Shown here one piece after another: positions 27,064 to 36,357 of a stretch of DNA of 64,000 nt. The stretch lies in assembly GCF_019042735.1 (NCBI RefSeq), contig NZ_JAHQCR010000021.1, forward strand, positions 62,001 through 126,000. The letters run 5' to 3'. The DNA is from Evansella alkalicola (GTDB taxonomy: Bacteria > Bacillota > Bacilli > Bacillales > Salisediminibacteriaceae). Every line of letters begins with the position of its first letter. The stretch's first letter is position 1. A model generated the notes under the pieces. The model was not told the origin of the DNA. It saw nothing but the letters and a program-made list of their open reading frames with translations, and searched no databases. A program made the translations under genes and the position numbers.

Positions 27064-28295
27064 CTTCTCACCTCATTGTCCATTAATGATGTTAGAAGCA
27101 GATTTTCAGCCTGATCCAATATCTCTTGTCTATCCACTTCACTTAATTGATCAAGGAATTGTTTGAGTATTGGATGAGAAAAAACTGGTCTTAATGCAGC
27201 TTCATCAGTTTTCTCCATCTTTAAACTATCTACAATACGAACCACATCACCCATTAAATGCTCCTGGTTACTTAATTCCTTCCTATCAATGAATGGCATT
27301 GTTTTGAAATGAATTTTCTCAATCCAAACATTTCTCACGGAAATGGATAGCTCATCTCGTAACAAACTGATAAACTCCTGTTGATCCTTATAGTCTATTA
27401 ATTGGTCATGAAGAACTCCTTTTCCGATTACTTCTAAGTCTATAAAATATTGATTTCCACTTATTTCATTCTTTATTTCCTCTTCAATATGCTCCATGAA
27501 CATTTCCATTGAGTCGAGTCCATCAATTTTCGCCTGGATTTTTAACCACTCAACAGGAGCAGTCCCAATAAACATCATGTTCGTATCTGTTTTTGTTAAC
27601 TCAACATAATAAGCACCTTTTGAACCTGTTTCCTTCCTGTGCCCCCCTTGAACATTACCTGGATAGACTATAGGAGGTTTTTCAGAGAGGATCTGTCTTT
27701 TATGGATATGGCCTAAAGCCCAATAGTCAAAACCTTTCTCTTTTAATTCACCAAGGCTAAATGGGGCATATGGATCGTGATCTTGCTGCATAAGTTCTTG
27801 TCCATGCAACATTCCAATGTGATAGGCTTTGTCATCCCCTTCTTTTTTATAGGGAGGGATTGGATTATCTTTATAAGCTCTCTCTGGATAACTAAAACCG
27901 TATATGTAAACTTCTTCTTCTCGAAACTTTCTTTTAATGGCCTGTACACTTTCTGGAAAAACATGCACATTCTCTGGCATTGATATTGGAAGCTTCATTT
28001 TTATCAGGGGATCATGGTTACCATGTATTAAATATAATGGTATATTTCTCTCTGCCAGTCTAACGGCCTGTTTTTTTACAAACCACTGCGCCCTTAGGGA
28101 ACGGTGTTCATTATCAAATAAATCTCCACATACTAAAACAAAGTCCACATTTAATTCAATGGCCTTATCAATGATCCTCTGAAAGGAAAGGTATGTTGCC
28201 TGCTGAACTGCTTCAACAAAGTCATCTGGCATATCCATATGAGAACGAATGGACCTTCCTAAATGGATATCTGCACAATGAATAAATCGGATCAT
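27060..28295 (-). CDS. yhaO: SbcD-like metallophosphoesterase/exonuclease YhaO
   Basis: This is a calcineurin-like phosphoesterase of the Mre11/SbcD type. The metal-site motifs are FIHCADIHLG, VCGDLFDN, LIHGNHDP, IGMLHGQ and ALGHIHK, in the expected order. A C-terminal region without motifs presumably contacts YhaN. AAAGGA is spaced for the ATG at 28295, three codons inside the longest frame. It is the first gene of the yhaO-yhaN pair. Confidence 0.9.
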   Translation of the reverse strand: MIRFIHCADIHLGRSIRSHMDMPDDFVEAVQQATYLSFQRIIDKAIELNVDFVLVCGDLFDNEHRSLRAQWFVKKQAVRLAERNIPLYLIHGNHDPLIKMKLPISMPENVHVFPESVQAIKRKFREEEVYIYGFSYPERAYKDNPIPPYKKEGDDKAYHIGMLHGQELMQQDHDPYAPFSLGELKEKGFDYWALGHIHKRQILSEKPPIVYPGNVQGGHRKETGSKGAYYVELTKTDTNMMFIGTAPVEWLKIQAKIDGLDSMEMFMEHIEEEIKNEISGNQYFIDLEVIGKGVLHDQLIDYKDQQEFISLLRDELSISVRNVWIEKIHFKTMPFIDRKELSNQEHLMGDVVRIVDSLKMEKTDEAALRPVFSHPILKQFLDQLSEVDRQEILDQAENLLLTSLMDNEVRR

Positions 28296-28499
28296 AGTGA
28301 TCATCCTTTCATTAGCTGTTGAGGTGATTATACCACAAAAAGGGAATGAATGTTCGCTCTAATGTTTATAAATTTTCATTTTGGCTTAACTCCCTTTTTC
28401 TGGAGAATCGGGCAAGCATACTACATAAAATATTTGAAAAAAGTTGATAGAATATTTAGAATAAATGTATATTGGATAATCTTAAAGGGGGCATTTAAA

Positions 28500-28685
28500 A
28501 TGGCGAAATATTTTATTACTGCATATGATAAAACAGGTAAGCATTTATTAGATGAAACATTTGAAGCTTCTAATGATAAGCAGGCAAAAGAACTCGGTAT
28601 TCAGAGATTAGAAGAAGAGAATTCACTGGAAAATCCTAGTAGAGTTGTTCGCTCCTCAGGAGGATTAGTACATTTTCATCAATGA
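28500..28685 (+). CDS. yhzD: YhzD-like small protein
   Basis: The 61-residue protein starts at the ATG at 28500, preceded by AAAGGGGGC. The longer in-frame start at 28350 lacks a ribosome-binding site. The sequence MAKYFITAYDKTGKHLLDE, then an alpha-helical middle and SGGLVHFHQ at the end, matches YhzD as I recall it. Function is unknown. It is followed by a bidirectional terminator. Confidence 0.78.
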   Translation: MAKYFITAYDKTGKHLLDETFEASNDKQAKELGIQRLEEENSLENPSRVVRSSGGLVHFHQ

Positions 28686-28770
28686 ACAAAAACAAGGAAT
28701 AATAAAGAGCCTTGATCACGATAGCAGCTTCCTTACTTTAATATGGGAGTAACATATTAATAAAGTTGGA

Positions 28771-28807
28771 AAGGTGGACGCAACAAATTTGTCGCGTCCA
28801 CCCTTTT
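28771..28807. terminator. Bidirectional terminator between yhzD and the thioesterase gene
   Basis: GGTGGACGC (28773-28781) pairs with GCGTCCACC (28794-28802), extended by AACAAATTTGT-like pairing in the loop. An A-run precedes and a T-run follows. Confidence 0.9.
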
Positions 28808-28820
28808 ATGTTTTTATAGC

Positions 28821-29255
28821 TTACTCAGTCAGTGAATAGAAAGTAGCCGTTACTTTCCCAAGGTCCCTGCCTCTGTCATCAACAAGGAGACACTCAACAA
28901 ACTGAATGCTCTTCCCTTTTTTCACAAAGTAAGCTGTAGCATGGATAGTGCCTTTTCTAGTTGTTCTAAAGAACTGTGTCTTCACTTCAAGAGTAACCCC
29001 CGGCCTTTCTGAAAAGGCTGCACATAAGTGCCCCATTGCTGTATCTGCTATATACATTAAGATTCCACCATGAAGAAAACCAATGGGATTAAACATGATG
29101 TCCGATACAGGGGCACTGATATTCACCTTTTCCCCTTCCTCATCATAGGTAATGTCAAGGTCTAATAAGGAATACATGAACAGTTGTCCTGTTCCCTCTT
29201 CATGTTTACTCAGTGCTCGTTCAAAATTGTCTCGAATCATTTTTTCATCCAACAC
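28821..29255 (-). CDS. PaaI-type hotdog-fold acyl-CoA thioesterase
   Basis: This protein of about 144 residues has the hotdog-fold signature NPIGFLHGGILMYIADTAMGHL, with the helix-start Asp and the conserved HGG. It also has SIQFVECLLVDDRGRDLGKVTATF at the C-terminus. These are typical of PaaI/YdiI-type thioesterases acting on acyl- or aryl-CoA. AGGGGG is placed for GTG 29255 or TTG 29252; the upstream ATG at 29294 has no ribosome-binding site. The specific substrate is unknown. Confidence 0.8.
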   Translation of the reverse strand: MLDEKMIRDNFERALSKHEEGTGQLFMYSLLDLDITYDEEGEKVNISAPVSDIMFNPIGFLHGGILMYIADTAMGHLCAAFSERPGVTLEVKTQFFRTTRKGTIHATAYFVKKGKSIQFVECLLVDDRGRDLGKVTATFYSLTE

Positions 29256-29324
29256 CCATACCCCCTTCATATTCAACACTTTAATAAAAGTCATCGGTGT
29301 TGAGAATCAACTCAACATCTCCCT

Positions 29325-30833
29325 TTAATTGAGCTTAAATAGTAACGATAAAGCCTCTAGTTTTTTATGGGTATAATCCTTGAAGTTTTCGATATATGCT
29401 TGTGGCTCTTTCGGATTTGCGAAACGATCAATTTTCCCTGTCTCTGGATCGACCCATTTACTAGCCGCCCCACAACCTAGTCCAATGATCGTCTGCGCTT
29501 CTTCCATGATCATTATATTATAAATACTTTCGTGACCAGGAAGAGCATATCCTACATTTTCAAGATTTCCTAGAATATTTTTTTGCCTGTATAAATAATA
29601 TGGCGCATAGCCATGTTCAGCCATCCATGTATCACCAAGCTTCATCATCTCATGTACTTCTTCACGGCTAGCTACTTTGTATTTCTCTTTATATTTTGTC
29701 ATTTGAGAAGCGCGCTTGTAAGAGAGAGTATGAACAGTTAAGGAGGTTGGTAGTAACTCTCCAGTAACATCCAATGTATGCTGAAATTCTTCTAGTCCTT
29801 CTCCTGGCAACCCAATGATAAGATCCATGTTTATATTAGTAAGTCCCTGTTCATATGCCATATGATATTTATGAACTGTTTCTTCCACAGAGTGATGCCT
29901 TCCAATAGCTTTCAGCGTTTCATTTGTAAATGATTGCGGATTCACACTGATACGGTCTACTTTCCACTTTTTTAACACATCTATTTTTTCCGGTGTAATA
30001 GTGTCCGGTCTTCCTGCTTCTACGGTTAGCTCTCGAATTTGATCCATTCCTGGAAAAACTTCATACATATGTTCATATAAAGCATCCATTTCCTCAGCAG
30101 TAATACTCGTAGGTGTTCCTCCACCATAATAAATGGTTGATACTTTGATTTTATTCTCCCTTAACCACTCACCAGTTTTCTCCAATTCATAATGAAGTCC
30201 TTCTAGAAATTCTGGAACGGAACCATTTTTCCCGTTAATCGCATAAGCTGGGAAAGTACAATATGCACACATTGTTGGACAGAATGGGATGCCAATATAT
30301 ACACTCACTTCTTTACTCACTTCATCAAGGTCTGGTACTACTGTTAATTGGCGGTCTACTATTTTTGATAATAATTCGATTTTCTCTGGACGAAGGAGAT
30401 ATAACTTTTCTAATTCCTCGTGAATCTCATCTTTCGTTTTTCCCGATCGTCTCATGGAGTGATATAGCTTTGTAGGCCTAATTCCAGTTAATACCCCCCA
30501 AGGTTGCTCTATGCCAGTATGATCTTCTAAGAGTGTTAATAACGTATAGAGGACTGCTTGTTTTTTTACTTTTTTCACTGGAAATTCTAAGGCACTTAGG
30601 GTAATACTTTTTTCAATTAACGGGCTATTATCTTGAAATAAACCAGCCTTAACAAAAATGGTCTTATCATCTGTTTCTTCTATATCAAATATTACTGAAA
30701 GTTCTAGGACTTCTTTTTTTCTAGTTGGTTTACGTTCATTGAAGGTTACGTTAGCTTCATCATTAAACAATTGAACTAACCTTACGCAAGCCCTTTGAAA
30801 TTTTTCTTCAATTCCTACTAAATGAATAGCATT
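29325..30833 (-). CDS. hemZ: Oxygen-independent coproporphyrinogen oxidase-like radical SAM protein HemZ
   Basis: HemZ is the radical SAM coproporphyrinogen dehydrogenase-like protein found beside yha genes in B. subtilis. The Fe-S cluster motif CPTMCAYCTFPAY (CxxxCxxC) is preceded by SVYIGIPF, and YYGGGTPTS and NPQSF follow as in HemN. The N-terminal 170 residues are a HemZ-specific domain. AAAGGA is placed for the ATG at 30833, giving 502 residues, close to the B. subtilis length. Confidence 0.9.
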   Translation of the reverse strand, partial: NAIHLVGIEEKFQRACVRLVQLFNDEANVTFNERKPTRKKEVLELSVIFDIEETDDKTIFVKAGLFQDNSPLIEKSITLSALEFPVKKVKKQAVLYTLLTLLEDHTGIEQPWGVLTGIRPTKLYHSMRRSGKTKDEIHEELEKLYLLRPEKIELLSKIVDRQLTVVPDLDEVSKEVSVYIGIPFCPTMCAYCTFPAYAINGKNGSVPEFLEGLHYELEKTGEWLRENKIKVSTIYYGGGTPTSITAEEMDALYEHMYEVFPGMDQIRELTVEAGRPDTITPEKIDVLKKWKVDRISVNPQSFTNETLKAIGRHHSVEETVHKYHMAYEQGLTNINMDLIIGLPGEGLEEFQHTLDVTGELLPTSLTVHTLSYKRASQMTKYKEKYKVASREEVHEMMKLGDTWMAEHGYAPYYLYRQKNILGNLENVGYALPGHESIYNIMIMEEAQTIIGLGCGAASKWVDPETGKIDRFANPKEPQAYIENFKDYTHKKLEALSLLFKLN

Positions 30834-30914
30834 CATTAATAGCCATTCCTTTCTATGATTAATCACCTATTCAGTTTAGCTTTCACCATCTTGAAGGTCA
30901 ATAAATATAGCCAT

Positions 30915-30951
30915 GAAAAAAAGACATCAGCAATGATTATTTGCTGATGTC
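30915..30951 (-). terminator. Terminator of yhaX
   Basis: GACATCAGCAA (30923-30933) pairs with TTGCTGATGTC (30941-30951). On the minus strand a seven-T run follows. Confidence 0.9.
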
Positions 30952-30997
30952 CTTATTATAGGTTAGTTAGTGGGTTGAAGCATCTCAGAGCCCAATA

Positions 30998-31852
30998 TTA
31001 TTTTAATTTATACACTTCAGGATGTAACTGCTTACGGAATACTTCCCTTACAGCGTAACCAACACCGTTTTGATTATTTGACCGCGTTACCCAATCGGCC
31101 ACTCTTTTTACTCTTTCTGGTGACTGTCCCATAGCAACACCAATTCCAGATTGAACTAGCATTTCTTCATCATTCTCATAGCACCCTATGGCGACCATTT
31201 CCTTAAGTTCAATTCCTAATTTATGTCCCAATACTTGAAGACCTTTCGCTTTTGATGCAGATGCATCCGTTATGTCGAGGCTACCTTCCCCTGAAGAGGT
31301 AAGTCTTATGTGTGGAACGAGCTCTTGAACTTCTTCCATCGCATCTTGCCGTTCTTTTTCATTCCAAAATTGCGCCTTTATTTTTGGAACCGTAAGTGGT
31401 TGATCAATCAAATGATGACTAAGTGAATCAACAAAATTAATAGGATAAAAAAGTGGATCTCCCATGCTTATATTCATTCTTGCTATTAAATTACGTTGAC
31501 GTGTTTTATTTCCAATTGCATATTTTTCATGCAATAACCGAATATGACAATGATAGTTTTCTAAAATGTCTACTAACTGGTAAGCACGATCAGAGTCAAT
31601 TCGCCTTTCATATATAGGTTCATCTCCCTCTGAAGCAACAAACCCACCATCATGAGTAATTAAGTAAGCGTCGTCTAGTTTAAGTGCCTTCGCTATTTTT
31701 TTCGCAGAAGGAAATGATCTTCCCGTTGCGAGAGTAACGTATGCTCCTTTTTCCACAGCAAAATCAATTGCTTCCTTTGTTTCCTTTCCTAACCGATGAT
31801 TCGACTTTAATAGGGTACCATCGATGTCCAACGCTAATAAGCGATATACCAT
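30998..31852 (-). CDS. yhaX: HAD-superfamily Cof-type phosphatase YhaX
   Basis: This is a cytoplasmic Cof/YidA-type HAD hydrolase. Motif I is LALDIDGTLL, motif II TLATGR, motif III includes ASKAKGLQVL, and motif IV is AIGCYENDEEML, with Cys-Tyr in place of the more usual GD-N-x-D spacing. AAGGGGG is spaced for the ATG at 31852 rather than 31861. Substrate is unknown; relatives dephosphorylate sugar phosphates or nucleotides. Confidence 0.87.
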   Translation of the reverse strand: MVYRLLALDIDGTLLKSNHRLGKETKEAIDFAVEKGAYVTLATGRSFPSAKKIAKALKLDDAYLITHDGGFVASEGDEPIYERRIDSDRAYQLVDILENYHCHIRLLHEKYAIGNKTRQRNLIARMNISMGDPLFYPINFVDSLSHHLIDQPLTVPKIKAQFWNEKERQDAMEEVQELVPHIRLTSSGEGSLDITDASASKAKGLQVLGHKLGIELKEMVAIGCYENDEEMLVQSGIGVAMGQSPERVKRVADWVTRSNNQNGVGYAVREVFRKQLHPEVYKLK

Positions 31853-31973
31853 TGCTGCCATCCCCCTTCATTAATCCTTGGTTCATTGGTAATACACATA
31901 TATGTCCTTTTTTTCTTGAATAGAACCTAGAAGGTACAAAAGAGTGGTAAACAGACTAATTTCAGGGGAACAT

Positions 31974-31999
31974 AAAAGGATGCCACGAAAGTGACATCC
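31974..31999 (-). terminator. Terminator of yheA
   Basis: GGATGCCAC-gaaa-GTGACATCC (31978-31999) with an A-run on the left gives a minus-strand hairpin plus T-run. Confidence 0.85.
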
Positions 32000-32024
32000 T
32001 CAAGACCGTTCAGTTTATGTTATT

Positions 32025-32375
32025 TTACGCTTCTTGTGCGCCGTATAGTTCTTCAAGGGGCTCAGTAATCGCTTTGTTTAAGTCAGTAATTAACTGGCTC
32101 ATACGTTGTTCAGCTTCCATTAGTTTGGAGATTGCTTCATGCTGCTGAACTAATTCAAATTGCTTTTGTGCTTGTTGAATCTCTTCTTCCGTAATTTGTT
32201 CACCTTGCATTTGTTTTTGCTGAAGCTCCAATTGAACATTACGGAAGTTATCTAGCATACGCTTTGCAACCTCATCATTATTTACTTGATCGTGAAGGTT
32301 TTTCAAAGCTGTAAACTCATCACTTTCTTTAACAGCTTTCGCTAAATCTTGTGCCTTATCATAAGGGTTGGCCAT
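32025..32375 (-). CDS. yheA: YlbF/YmcA-family protein YheA
   Basis: This 116-residue all-helical protein belongs to the YheA (UPF0342) branch of the YlbF/YmcA fold. It begins with ANPYDKAQDLAKAVKESDEF, and the body is rich in Gln/Glu heptads. Function is unknown; YlbF and YmcA relatives act with YaaT on RNase Y. AAGGAGG precedes the ATG. Confidence 0.88.
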   Translation of the reverse strand: MANPYDKAQDLAKAVKESDEFTALKNLHDQVNNDEVAKRMLDNFRNVQLELQQKQMQGEQITEEEIQQAQKQFELVQQHEAISKLMEAEQRMSQLITDLNKAITEPLEELYGAQEA

Positions 32376-32541
32376 TTTATAAATCCTCCTTAGTTTTTTG
32401 CACGCATGAATATGGTGAACGTAAAAACAAGTAACTATTACGATACATACGTACGGTTAACATTCTCTAACGACTTTAACATAAAAAACGACAGAATTCA
32501 TCTTATAGGCTAATATTCACAATATTAGATGAAATATTTTG

Positions 32542-33684
32542 CTATAAAACAATCATGATCAATAGACCTTGAAAAAGTCCAACCAGTCCACCGATAAGGG
32601 CACCTAAGATTGCAATCATCTTTAATTCCCGTTTAGCTACCAAGATCAGTATCGTCTCTAGTCGTTGAAGAGGGAATGTATTGACTTGCTCTTCTACGAT
32701 GTTTCTGATCCCTATTCTTTTTATTGTATTTTTCAAGTGTTTTTCTAATAACTTTGTTACTTCACTCATAAAGGACGGTACAATGCTAGTAATTATTATG
32801 TCCTCGTATTGATATGCCCACTCTTTCATTGGACGTTCTAAATCCCTAATAATTGGGGTTTCTGATAAGATCAAGTCGACCATCTTCTCAACCTTATTAC
32901 TAACTTCTATATTTTCTAATATTTCGTCTGGACTTTTCTTTAAATATTGATGATACTCTCTTTTTAACCAGTCATTAAGAAGTTCTTTCGTTTTGTCCTC
33001 ATGTAGAAGTTTCGTCAATTCTTTAATCATTATCGATGTTAAAGATGATCGATTGACCATTCTACCTAAAAAGCCCCCAACACTCCCTCTTGTTTCAAAA
33101 AATCGAGAGATCATTTCATCAATTTTACCTCTACCCTCATCTGATATCACGTATACTTCTACCTTATCTAAGATGGTAGTCGTCATTCGTGGGATATACT
33201 CTTCTAAACGACTATTCCATTCAGGTGGTATAATCTCTTCCAAAGGTTTCGATTGATAGCGTAAGGCTATCCCATTTAGTTTATTGTAAAGTCCATTGCG
33301 AATAGCATCTTTTATGGTTGTTACTGACCATGAACGATTTGTGTTTGTCTTCAACCATTCATCAAAACTCAGTTCCTGATGCAAAAAATCATGTAAGAGT
33401 TGCTGTATCTTTGTTTCAAGGTCATTCATAAAAGGGCCTTGATTAATTCGCTTTTGAATTCCTTCTGGTGTAACAAGATGTTCCTCCACCAATTTCCCTA
33501 ATTGTACAGCAAGCTCATTCCTACGCTTCGGAATCAATCCCGGAGTGAAAGGAATTTGATAGGAGCCAATATACATTGCCCGATGAGGTCTAAAGAGCAT
33601 ATGTATTGCAATAATATTAGTCCCCCCACCTAGTATTGCTCCGATTATTGTAAGTAATATAAGCCAGCCAATATGAAACTCCAT
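32542..33684 (-). CDS. yheB: DUF445 membrane protein YheB
   Basis: This protein of about 380 residues has N-terminal (about 5-24) and C-terminal membrane segments enclosing a long helical soluble domain, which is the DUF445 layout. The N-terminal GGGTNIIAIHMLFRPHRA and FTPGLIPKRRNELA motifs are diagnostic. AGGTGG is placed for the ATG at 33684; the frame extends to 33750 without support. Function is unknown. It is divergent from the YheC/D cluster. Confidence 0.88.
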   Translation of the reverse strand: MEFHIGWLILLTIIGAILGGGTNIIAIHMLFRPHRAMYIGSYQIPFTPGLIPKRRNELAVQLGKLVEEHLVTPEGIQKRINQGPFMNDLETKIQQLLHDFLHQELSFDEWLKTNTNRSWSVTTIKDAIRNGLYNKLNGIALRYQSKPLEEIIPPEWNSRLEEYIPRMTTTILDKVEVYVISDEGRGKIDEMISRFFETRGSVGGFLGRMVNRSSLTSIMIKELTKLLHEDKTKELLNDWLKREYHQYLKKSPDEILENIEVSNKVEKMVDLILSETPIIRDLERPMKEWAYQYEDIIITSIVPSFMSEVTKLLEKHLKNTIKRIGIRNIVEEQVNTFPLQRLETILILVAKRELKMIAILGALIGGLVGLFQGLLIMIVL

Positions 33685-33812
33685 GTTAACCACCTTTTCT
33701 CCGTTGGTTTGCACATCTATCACTGTCTCTTCATAAGATACGATATCCACAAATACCTATGAAACGTCTTACTTCTATAATGTAACCAGTATCAACTATA
33801 AAATAAAGAGGG

Positions 33813-35189
33813 ATGCCCATGCTTTCCTTCAAGCTTTATATTTCACATCTTGAAGTGAATGAACAGTTACACCCTAATCAAATTGTATTGCCAAGAAAAA
33901 TCTCTTCCATTTGGAATATAGAACATAAAATGCTTGGCAAAATAGGGTACCAGTTTTTAACGAAGGACGTGGAAGTATTTATTGATGATACACTGCCTGA
34001 CACGACCATTCAACTGGCACCTCCGATAGCAGAACACTTATCGTTATTATCTGTTAAAAGACTTCAATGTTTTTACGATTACCAAGAAAAAATGTTTCAT
34101 CTTGGACCGTCCATTGGAGTAGTAATAGGTGATATCCAACAAACAGACTCACTACCACAGTTTGGTACCATTACACCATATATTGAAGAGATGGGGAAAT
34201 CAGCCACTGACTTATACTGTCCTTTTTTCGTTTTTTCATATAAGGACGTAAAAGGAACATTCGTAGAAGGCTATACTTTTCATGACAACACATGGAAAAA
34301 AGGCAATTTCCCATTACCCCATGTTGTCTATAATCGTATCGGGCGTAGGGATCAAGAAAGATCTCCCCAAGGGCAGGATTTTTTCCAACGTCTTAAGGAC
34401 ATGAATATCCCATATTTCAATGATAGATTTTTGCATAAATGGGATACACACGCCTTATTTATGAAAGAACCAACAATTGAGCCTTACCTCCCTGAAACAA
34501 AGCACCTCCAGGGGAAGAATGATCTGTATGAGTTACTTTCGAGATACTCAAATATATTTATAAAACCTTTTTGGGGTAAAGAAGGCTCTGGCATTATAAA
34601 AGTCCAACAAGAAAAGGGAGTCTATAAAATTACTTACCCTACTGATCAAGGCTGGCAAACAAAAAAAGTAAAAACAGATTACCAACTTTTTGAAATATTA
34701 CAGGATAGGGTTCGGAAACGGCGATATATCGTCCAACCACAAATTGATACACTTGAATACTCAAATGCGCCAATTGATTTTAGAGTTTTATGTGTAAAAA
34801 ATATATCTGGTGAATGGAAAGCATGTTCTACTGTTTCAAGAGTTGGGGACGGTGGAAAAATTGTTTCAAACTTGGCACAAGGTGGATCGCAGAGAAAAGC
34901 ATCCACACTTTTGAAAGAATTCATGACTGAAGAAAAAGCAAAACATACAATACGCTTCATGAATGAACTTGGAATTCATGGTGCCCAGATCATCGATAGG
35001 GAAACAGATGGTCTATATGGTGAATTAGGTTTTGATTTTATGATCGACAAGACCGGTCATGTCTGGATCTTAGAAGTAAATATTAAACCTTCTAAAGGAG
35101 ACTCTCTGCAACACTCGAATAACAGCTTCCCATCTATACGACTTTTGCTTGATTACGCTGAATATTTAACCGGATTCAGCCATCATTAA
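33813..35189 (+). CDS. yheD: YheC/YheD-family ATP-grasp protein (copy 1, YheD-like)
   Basis: This 458-residue member of the spore-coat-associated YheC/YheD family has an N-terminal beta-rich domain ending in KMFHLGPSIGVVIG, then the family region VVYNRIGRRD...FNDRFLHKW. A C-terminal ATP-grasp fold carries IFIKPFWGKEGSGI (ATP-binding lysine strand), PIDFRVLCVK and WILEVNIKPS (metal ligands). Such proteins ligate carboxylates to amines, but no substrate is known for this family. It is the first of four consecutive paralogues on the plus strand. Confidence 0.85.
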   Translation: MPMLSFKLYISHLEVNEQLHPNQIVLPRKISSIWNIEHKMLGKIGYQFLTKDVEVFIDDTLPDTTIQLAPPIAEHLSLLSVKRLQCFYDYQEKMFHLGPSIGVVIGDIQQTDSLPQFGTITPYIEEMGKSATDLYCPFFVFSYKDVKGTFVEGYTFHDNTWKKGNFPLPHVVYNRIGRRDQERSPQGQDFFQRLKDMNIPYFNDRFLHKWDTHALFMKEPTIEPYLPETKHLQGKNDLYELLSRYSNIFIKPFWGKEGSGIIKVQQEKGVYKITYPTDQGWQTKKVKTDYQLFEILQDRVRKRRYIVQPQIDTLEYSNAPIDFRVLCVKNISGEWKACSTVSRVGDGGKIVSNLAQGGSQRKASTLLKEFMTEEKAKHTIRFMNELGIHGAQIIDRETDGLYGELGFDFMIDKTGHVWILEVNIKPSKGDSLQHSNNSFPSIRLLLDYAEYLTGFSHH

Positions 35190-35205
35190 TGATATCAGGT
35201 GTTGA

Positions 35206-36357
35206 ATGCAGACAGTCTATCCTTATATTTATGGTCTATTACAGCGACTCAAAAGAGAAAGGCTGAAAGAAATGACTACCCTTGGTATTCTCCAGTTAGA
35301 TACAAGTGAATACAATCCTTATTTAAATGGAGTAGCCTCTTTATGCGCTGAAAACGGGTATGATATATTTCGTTTCAGTCCACTCGATGTGGATAGGGAA
35401 CATGGATTAGTACAACGAGGACTTCAGTACAACAGTTACACAAACAAATGGCTTGATGCAACTTTCCCTATTCCTAAATACATTTACGACCGTTGTTTTT
35501 ATTCCAGTAAGGATAAAAGTAGCTATCATGCAATAAGTATCGTGAATGAAATAAAACAAATGTCAACCTTCCTTGGAATTGGCTTACCTAATAAATGGGC
35601 TGTTCATCAATGGCTAAAAAGGAATGAGCATCTTTCCCCCTACTTAATGCCGACTCAATTGTTGAATAGGTCGACCTTTCAAAGTTATTTAAATTTTTTT
35701 CAAGATTTAGTGCTTAAGCCGATCTCTAGTTCAGGTGGGAAAGGAATATATTTTATTTTTAAAAAAGAAGATGGATCCCATTGCCTCACAGATGCGTCTA
35801 ATAAGCTTGTAACTATACTCTCAGATAAAGAGCCTTATACTCAGGTACAATCCATCCTTTTAAAGGATAACTATATTATCCAGCCTTATAAGAACCTAAA
35901 AAGAGAAAACCGTCCATTTGACTATCGGATTGTCTTACAAAAGGGAGAAACGAATTGGTACATCGTTGGAAAAGGGTTTCGGGTAGGAAAGGAAAATACG
36001 AACGTTTCAAATATTCACTCAGGTGGATCCGTTCAAAAAACCATGCCATTTTCCAAAAGAGAAAAAAATCACATTAACAAACAAATTGGTGACATTCTCC
36101 CTCGTATACCTGAACAACTGGAAAAACACCATTCGCCATTATTTGAACTCGGAGTGGATCTTGGAATAGATGAAAGAAACAAACTTTGGATCTTAGAAAT
36201 TAATTCAAAGCCAGGCTATCAAACTGTTTTGCGTACTACGGGGAAAACAGTTTGGCGCAGAATCTTTTCAGGTCCAAAGAATAGGATAGAAAAGCTCGAG
36301 AAGAATCTTGATAGGAGTGACTTACATGACGGAAGCTCGAACCGTTTATATAAGTAA
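35206..36357 (+). CDS. yheC: YheC/YheD-family ATP-grasp protein (copy 2, YheC-like)
   Basis: This 383-residue paralogue lacks the N-terminal beta domain of copies 1 and 3 and starts near MTTLGILQLDTSEYNPYLNG. The ATP-grasp core shows LVLKPISSSGGKGIYFI, RPFDYRIVLQKG and LWILEINSKPGY. It follows copy 1 after 16 bases with AGGT before the ATG, so the two are co-transcribed. The ATG at 35275 within the frame (MTTLG) is a possible alternative start. Confidence 0.83.
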   Translation: MQTVYPYIYGLLQRLKRERLKEMTTLGILQLDTSEYNPYLNGVASLCAENGYDIFRFSPLDVDREHGLVQRGLQYNSYTNKWLDATFPIPKYIYDRCFYSSKDKSSYHAISIVNEIKQMSTFLGIGLPNKWAVHQWLKRNEHLSPYLMPTQLLNRSTFQSYLNFFQDLVLKPISSSGGKGIYFIFKKEDGSHCLTDASNKLVTILSDKEPYTQVQSILLKDNYIIQPYKNLKRENRPFDYRIVLQKGETNWYIVGKGFRVGKENTNVSNIHSGGSVQKTMPFSKREKNHINKQIGDILPRIPEQLEKHHSPLFELGVDLGIDERNKLWILEINSKPGYQTVLRTTGKTVWRRIFSGPKNRIEKLEKNLDRSDLHDGSSNRLYK